NCBI RefSeq assembly: GCF_000281045.1
Contig: NW_008246107.1
Coordinates: 341,221 to 384,751 of the forward strand
From: Saprolegnia diclina VS20
Lineage: Eukaryota > Oomycota > Saprolegniomycetes > Saprolegniales > Saprolegniaceae
Length of the DNA: 43,531 nucleotides
Reading direction: 5' to 3'
Shown here: in pieces, positions 40,872-43,531 of the stretch
Layout of the letters: each line of letters starts with the position of its first letter
How positions within the stretch are numbered: the first letter of the stretch is position 1
Program-made: the position numbers and the translations under genes
Notes under the pieces: generated by a model
What the model was told of the DNA's origin: nothing
The model's input: only the letters and a program-made list of their open reading frames with translations
Database searches by the model: none

Positions 40872-41407
40872 TTTACGACTCTTTTTCAACTTATATATTA
40901 GTGCGCTAGCTTCTATTCCCCGCTTCGATCCCCGCCAGTGTTAGTAGCGGCAGTAGCAGAGGAGCCCACGACGGCAACGCGAGCAAGAGTGACACGGCCG
41001 TTAAGCCTTTCGAACATCGACCTACACCGAGGGTGGTCGTTCGTAAAGTGGCGAAGATGGAGCCACAGGACCTACACCTGACGCGGTTGAGACAAACGTA
41101 GTCGTTCGAGGCCTGCGAATGGACAACTGACAGCGTCCCAACAACAGGCTCCGGCGATCCCTCGTCGTAGATACAGACATACCCATATATTTACTGCGGC
41201 AGTTCAGATAGACCCAGCTGAGATAGATCCATGTGTACAGTGCGTGTGCGTCCACCAGTACTCGATCACTTTCATCGGGGCTGCAGTCGTGTCAGATAGA
41301 ATTTGGTTGAGCTCTGGGATATCTGAGGATCAGAGTTCGACATTCGAATGTACGATGGAGCCCTGGAGCAAGCTGTCTATGGTTCATCGTACTCCAGCTG
41401 CTGCTGT
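40872..41407. other. Intergenic, 0.54 kb
   Basis: Two genes converge here. Composition is mixed and no gene, tRNA or repeat is recognised. Confidence 0.4.
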
Positions 41408-42412
41408 TCACGAGCCAGTGATTCCGAGCTGGGCCTGGATCTTGTAGATTAGTGCGGGGAGCCGTTGTTTGGCCTCCGCCGTCGTGGGCAGGTTGCACAT
41501 GACGTAGTCGACCTGTTGAGCGACGCTGATCATGCCAACGGCCGCCGAGTTGTTGATCTTGGCGAGGACGAGCCACTCGCACCACTTCTTGTTCAATTGT
41601 TGCTTGAGGAGCGCGGGCTTGGCCTTGAAGATGGTCATTTTTTTTAGGGCGGGGTCTGCGAGCTCCTCGCTGTTGACCTTGACCGTCTCCCAGTAGACGC
41701 GGGTATTCTCGAAGACCGTCTTGACCTGTGCGAGTGACCGGACAGCCACTTCGAGGGACTGGACGGCCTGGTCCTTCGCGCGGGCCACATGCATGGTCAT
41801 TTCGCGCTCCTTGGCGTCCTTGTGTGCGTCGAGCTCGTCCCTCGCCTGCTCGGCTGTGTGCTTGGCAAGGTTGCTCATGTCCACGGACTTGGTGACGAGC
41901 TCGGAGGCCTTGCCTGCCATAGTGACGGCAATGTTGCGGGTCATGGCCAGCACCTCGAGCGCCTCCCCGCTCTGGTCGTCGTTCATGAGCTCGAGCGCCG
42001 TCTGGAAGTCCTGGAGGGCTTTGATGCAGCCGCGCACGAAGGAGGCACATGTGAGCTGCATGTCCTTGACCAAGGTCTGGTAGTTGCACGTGCGCATGAG
42101 CACGGCGGTGTTGCAGACGTGACCCTTGGACCCAGCAAACGCCGTGGCGAGCAGTTGCGCTACGATGGTCAAGTTGGTCATGATTTGGGCAAAGTTGACC
42201 ATGTTGTAGCGGCCTTCGATGTCGGCGATAGCGGCTTGAACGGCGCGGTGCTGAAGCGCGGGCTCCAGGTCGGCAAAGCTGTAGAAGCTCGTGATAGCCA
42301 TGAGGGGGTCGAAGTCGACCTTTGGGCCCCCGACGTTTATGTTGGTGAGTTGGGTGAGAGTCGAGGAAATGTAAAGTGAGGTGAGGGAATGCTCCGAGTC
42401 AAGAGCAGGCAT
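41408..42412 (-). CDS. All-helical protein with central hydrophobic hairpin, function unknown
   Basis: This single exon encodes 334 aa. The ATG at 42412 is the first in frame (the frame also opens at a TTG six codons earlier). Nearly all of it looks helical. A hydrophobic segment at about 71-94 (with VNFAQIMTNLTIVAQLLATAFAG) is followed by helices and a long charged coiled coil (about 180-235). A C-terminal helical bundle contains VYWETVKVNSEELAD, KKWCEWLVLAK and LPTTAEAKQRLPAL. There is no signal peptide. Long helices around one membrane-active-looking segment resemble the layout of helical pore-forming proteins of the HBL/ClyA type, but there is no sequence match I can name and a cytosolic scaffold is equally possible. 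Two hairpins lie 118-190 nt upstream. It stands alone in a gene-poor stretch. Confidence 0.65.
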   Translation of the reverse strand: MPALDSEHSLTSLYISSTLTQLTNINVGGPKVDFDPLMAITSFYSFADLEPALQHRAVQAAIADIEGRYNMVNFAQIMTNLTIVAQLLATAFAGSKGHVCNTAVLMRTCNYQTLVKDMQLTCASFVRGCIKALQDFQTALELMNDDQSGEALEVLAMTRNIAVTMAGKASELVTKSVDMSNLAKHTAEQARDELDAHKDAKEREMTMHVARAKDQAVQSLEVAVRSLAQVKTVFENTRVYWETVKVNSEELADPALKKMTIFKAKPALLKQQLNKKWCEWLVLAKINNSAAVGMISVAQQVDYVMCNLPTTAEAKQRLPALIYKIQAQLGITGS

Positions 42413-42529
42413 GAACACGTCCGACTTCAAGATTTGTGGCAGGCGTCAGAGCAGCGACCATTGTGGCCAGTGGATTTAGACAACCGCGTGCAGACACAAT
42501 TGTACTTGCTCACCCAAGTACACCAAATA

Positions 42530-42560
42530 AACACGGCGGCTATTAAATAGCCGCCGTGTT
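42530..42560. repeat. Perfect 31-nt palindrome, 15-bp stem
   Basis: AACACGGCGGCTATT and its exact reverse complement flank a single A. No mismatch. It is the strongest inverted repeat noticed in the window and lies 118 nt upstream of the helical protein's ATG. Confidence 0.85.
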
Positions 42561-42579
42561 GAAAGGAAACTGGTGCAGA

Positions 42580-42604
42580 GCCTTCTCAGCACAGAAGGCC
42601 TTTT
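42580..42604. repeat. Terminator-like hairpin followed by T run
   Basis: GCCTTCT and AGAAGGC form a 7-bp stem around CAGCAC, followed by CTTTT on the plus strand. It lies 19 nt from the 31-nt palindrome. The shape is that of a bacterial rho-independent terminator, but in a eukaryote this is only a structural remark. Confidence 0.55.
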
Positions 42605-42883
42605 CGCAGCACGTCAGTCAAGTATTCTAAACGAAGGTCGGTCGAGCGCTCAGGCAGTCAACACAGGCCTAGGATGCTGCGGCACAACAACAACGTGCTA
42701 GGAACGACGCATTGGCGGAGCAAGAAGTAGCGACGAAGTCGTTGGAGGCTGCCATGGACCAAGAATGCTGCAAGATCCGGGGCTGCAAGGTACCATCCGC
42801 ACCGAGCGCCAGTGCCAGAACAACCGACTCCTTGGCATCTTTCGCCATTATCTCGAAGCGAGCCATCCCCTTCAGCTCGGCAT

Positions 42884-42905
42884 CATCTTGTCTTCATCTT
42901 GTCTT
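42884..42905. repeat. 11-bp tandem duplication
   Basis: ATCTTGTCTTC occurs twice in tandem. Its significance is unknown. Confidence 0.6.
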
Positions 42906-43018
42906 CAACAGAACGAGGAGTCTCTACGCGCTTCCATCCCCGCACGTGCAAGCTTTTTCTTCTTATTTCCTGTGGGAGAAAGCATGTTTGTGTATTTTCG
43001 TCATATTGCGCAAAAGGT

Positions 43019-43531
43019 CTACTTGTTGCGGCCGAGCGTGCGCTGCTTCTCGGCGTGGACGACGATCTTCTCTTCGCGCGAGAGACCCTTGCGCTTCCGG
43101 ACGCCCTCGAGGAGCTTCCGGACCGCGTTGTGCTCGGCGATCGCCTCGCCATAGTCCTCGCGCTCCTCGTCCGTCGTCGGCTGGAAGAACGGGTCGTCGG
43201 GCATGACGGCCCAGTGGTCAAAGAGCAGCTGCGGGTTGCTCGCGTTGCCACTTGTGTTCTTGAGGAGCTCGGTCGCAAAGCCAAAGCTCTCGACGACCGG
43301 CAGATACGCCTCGACGCTGAAGAGCGCGCTGCCGTCCGTGAGTTCTTCGCCGACGACCCGCGCCCGGCGCTTGGCAAACACACTAATCGTTGTGATCTTA
43401 TATGCAATGAGGTGGAAGAAGACGTACCTGTAGAGCTTGCCGAGCTGCTCCGACTGGCACTGCACCGTGCACTTGTACATGGCTTCGACGAGGCGGACGG
43501 GCGCGTGCAGAAACGCACTGCGGCAACCCGA
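43019..43531 (-). CDS. EFL1: EFL1/Ria1 GTPase, C-terminal part (runs off the window)
   Basis: Exons 43531 (window edge)-43428 and 43382-43019; a 45-nt intron at 43383-43427; 155 residues visible. The sequence is the end of elongation factor-like GTPase 1, which works with SBDS to release eIF6 from nascent 60S ribosomal subunits in the cytoplasm. RLVEAMYKC, FAKRRARVVGEE, LPVVESFGFATELLKNTSG, DHWAVMPDDPFF and the very conserved RKRKGL ... EEKIVVHAEKQRTL end match domains IV-V of the EF-2/EFL1 family; the RKRKGL/AEKQRTL tail distinguishes EFL1 from EF-2. The intron is a stop-free multiple of three. The GTPase domain lies outside the window. Confidence 0.92.
   Translation of the reverse strand, partial: SGCRSAFLHAPVRLVEAMYKCTVQCQSEQLGKLYRYVFFHLIAYKITTISVFAKRRARVVGEELTDGSALFSVEAYLPVVESFGFATELLKNTSGNASNPQLLFDHWAVMPDDPFFQPTTDEEREDYGEAIAEHNAVRKLLEGVRKRKGLSREEKIVVHAEKQRTLGRNK

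Larger units (their letters stand above)
42413..43018. other. Intergenic with hairpins and short repeats
   Basis: This is 0.6 kb between two minus-strand genes. It holds two strong hairpins (42530-42560, 42580-42604) and an 11-bp tandem repeat at 42884-42905. A short open patch near 42665-42790 gives Gln/Ala-rich helix-like residues but no family, so it is not called. Confidence 0.45.

Noticed and set aside
42665-42900. Possible exon with Gln/Ala-rich helix upstream of EFL1's 3' end
   Set aside because: Only about 35 codons look protein-like, with no start, splice partner or family.
1-43531. CRISPR arrays, bacterial operons, riboswitches
   Set aside because: No regularly spaced direct repeats or prokaryotic gene organisation were seen; spliceosomal introns throughout show nuclear eukaryotic DNA.

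Overview
The window looks like nuclear DNA of an oomycete, most likely a saprolegnialean water mould. I infer this from GC-rich coding sequence and from tiny introns: 42 modelled by hand are 40-57 nt long, mostly with GTRNGT-like donors and TAG acceptors. Genes are closely packed on both strands, and ATTGG/CCAAT boxes often lie 40-70 nt upstream of start codons. The protein set fits: a GH17 glucanase, tandem Cys-His finger proteins, an Sfi1-like protein and an MLO-like protein. No prokaryotic operons, rRNA, tRNA or CRISPR were seen.

Layout. At 1-9.4 kb there is a ZIP metal transporter (+), a secreted GH17 glucanase (-), a mitochondrial PPR-like protein (+, 4 exons) and a four-finger Cys-His protein (+). 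At 9.4-18.7 kb genes are sparse: a convergent paralogue of the finger protein (-), a folate enzyme FolD/MTHFD (-), a type I membrane protein (-) and a badly decayed Ty1/copia-like fossil. At 18.7-40.9 kb genes are dense: MLO-like membrane protein (+), four-TM MARVEL-like protein (-), makorin-type E3 ligase (+, 6 exons), IQ/Sfi1-like protein (-), METTL21-like methyltransferase (+, 3 exons), a 17-exon armadillo-repeat protein of about 1528 aa (-), a C2-DUSP protein (-), an EamA/DMT transporter (+), a small hypothetical protein (-), the autophagy protein ATG13 (+, 7 exons), a small membrane protein (-) and a coiled-coil protein with three SxIP motifs (+). At 40.9-43.5 kb there is an intronless all-helical protein (-) with two strong hairpins upstream, and the C-terminal end of the ribosome-biogenesis GTPase EFL1 (-), cut by the window edge.

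The genes do not form one pathway. The recognised roles are housekeeping or cell-biological: metal uptake, wall glucan remodelling, one-carbon metabolism, ubiquitylation, protein methylation, autophagy initiation, microtubules or centrosomes (inferred) and 60S maturation. Exon borders were chosen by joining conserved reading frames. Each multi-exon model sums to a whole number of codons, but no transcript evidence was available. The most interesting items are the relation between TAG acceptors, intron phase and stop codons, the helical protein with its hairpins, the C2-DUSP combination, the SxIP protein and the MLO-like protein with EF-hand-like loops.
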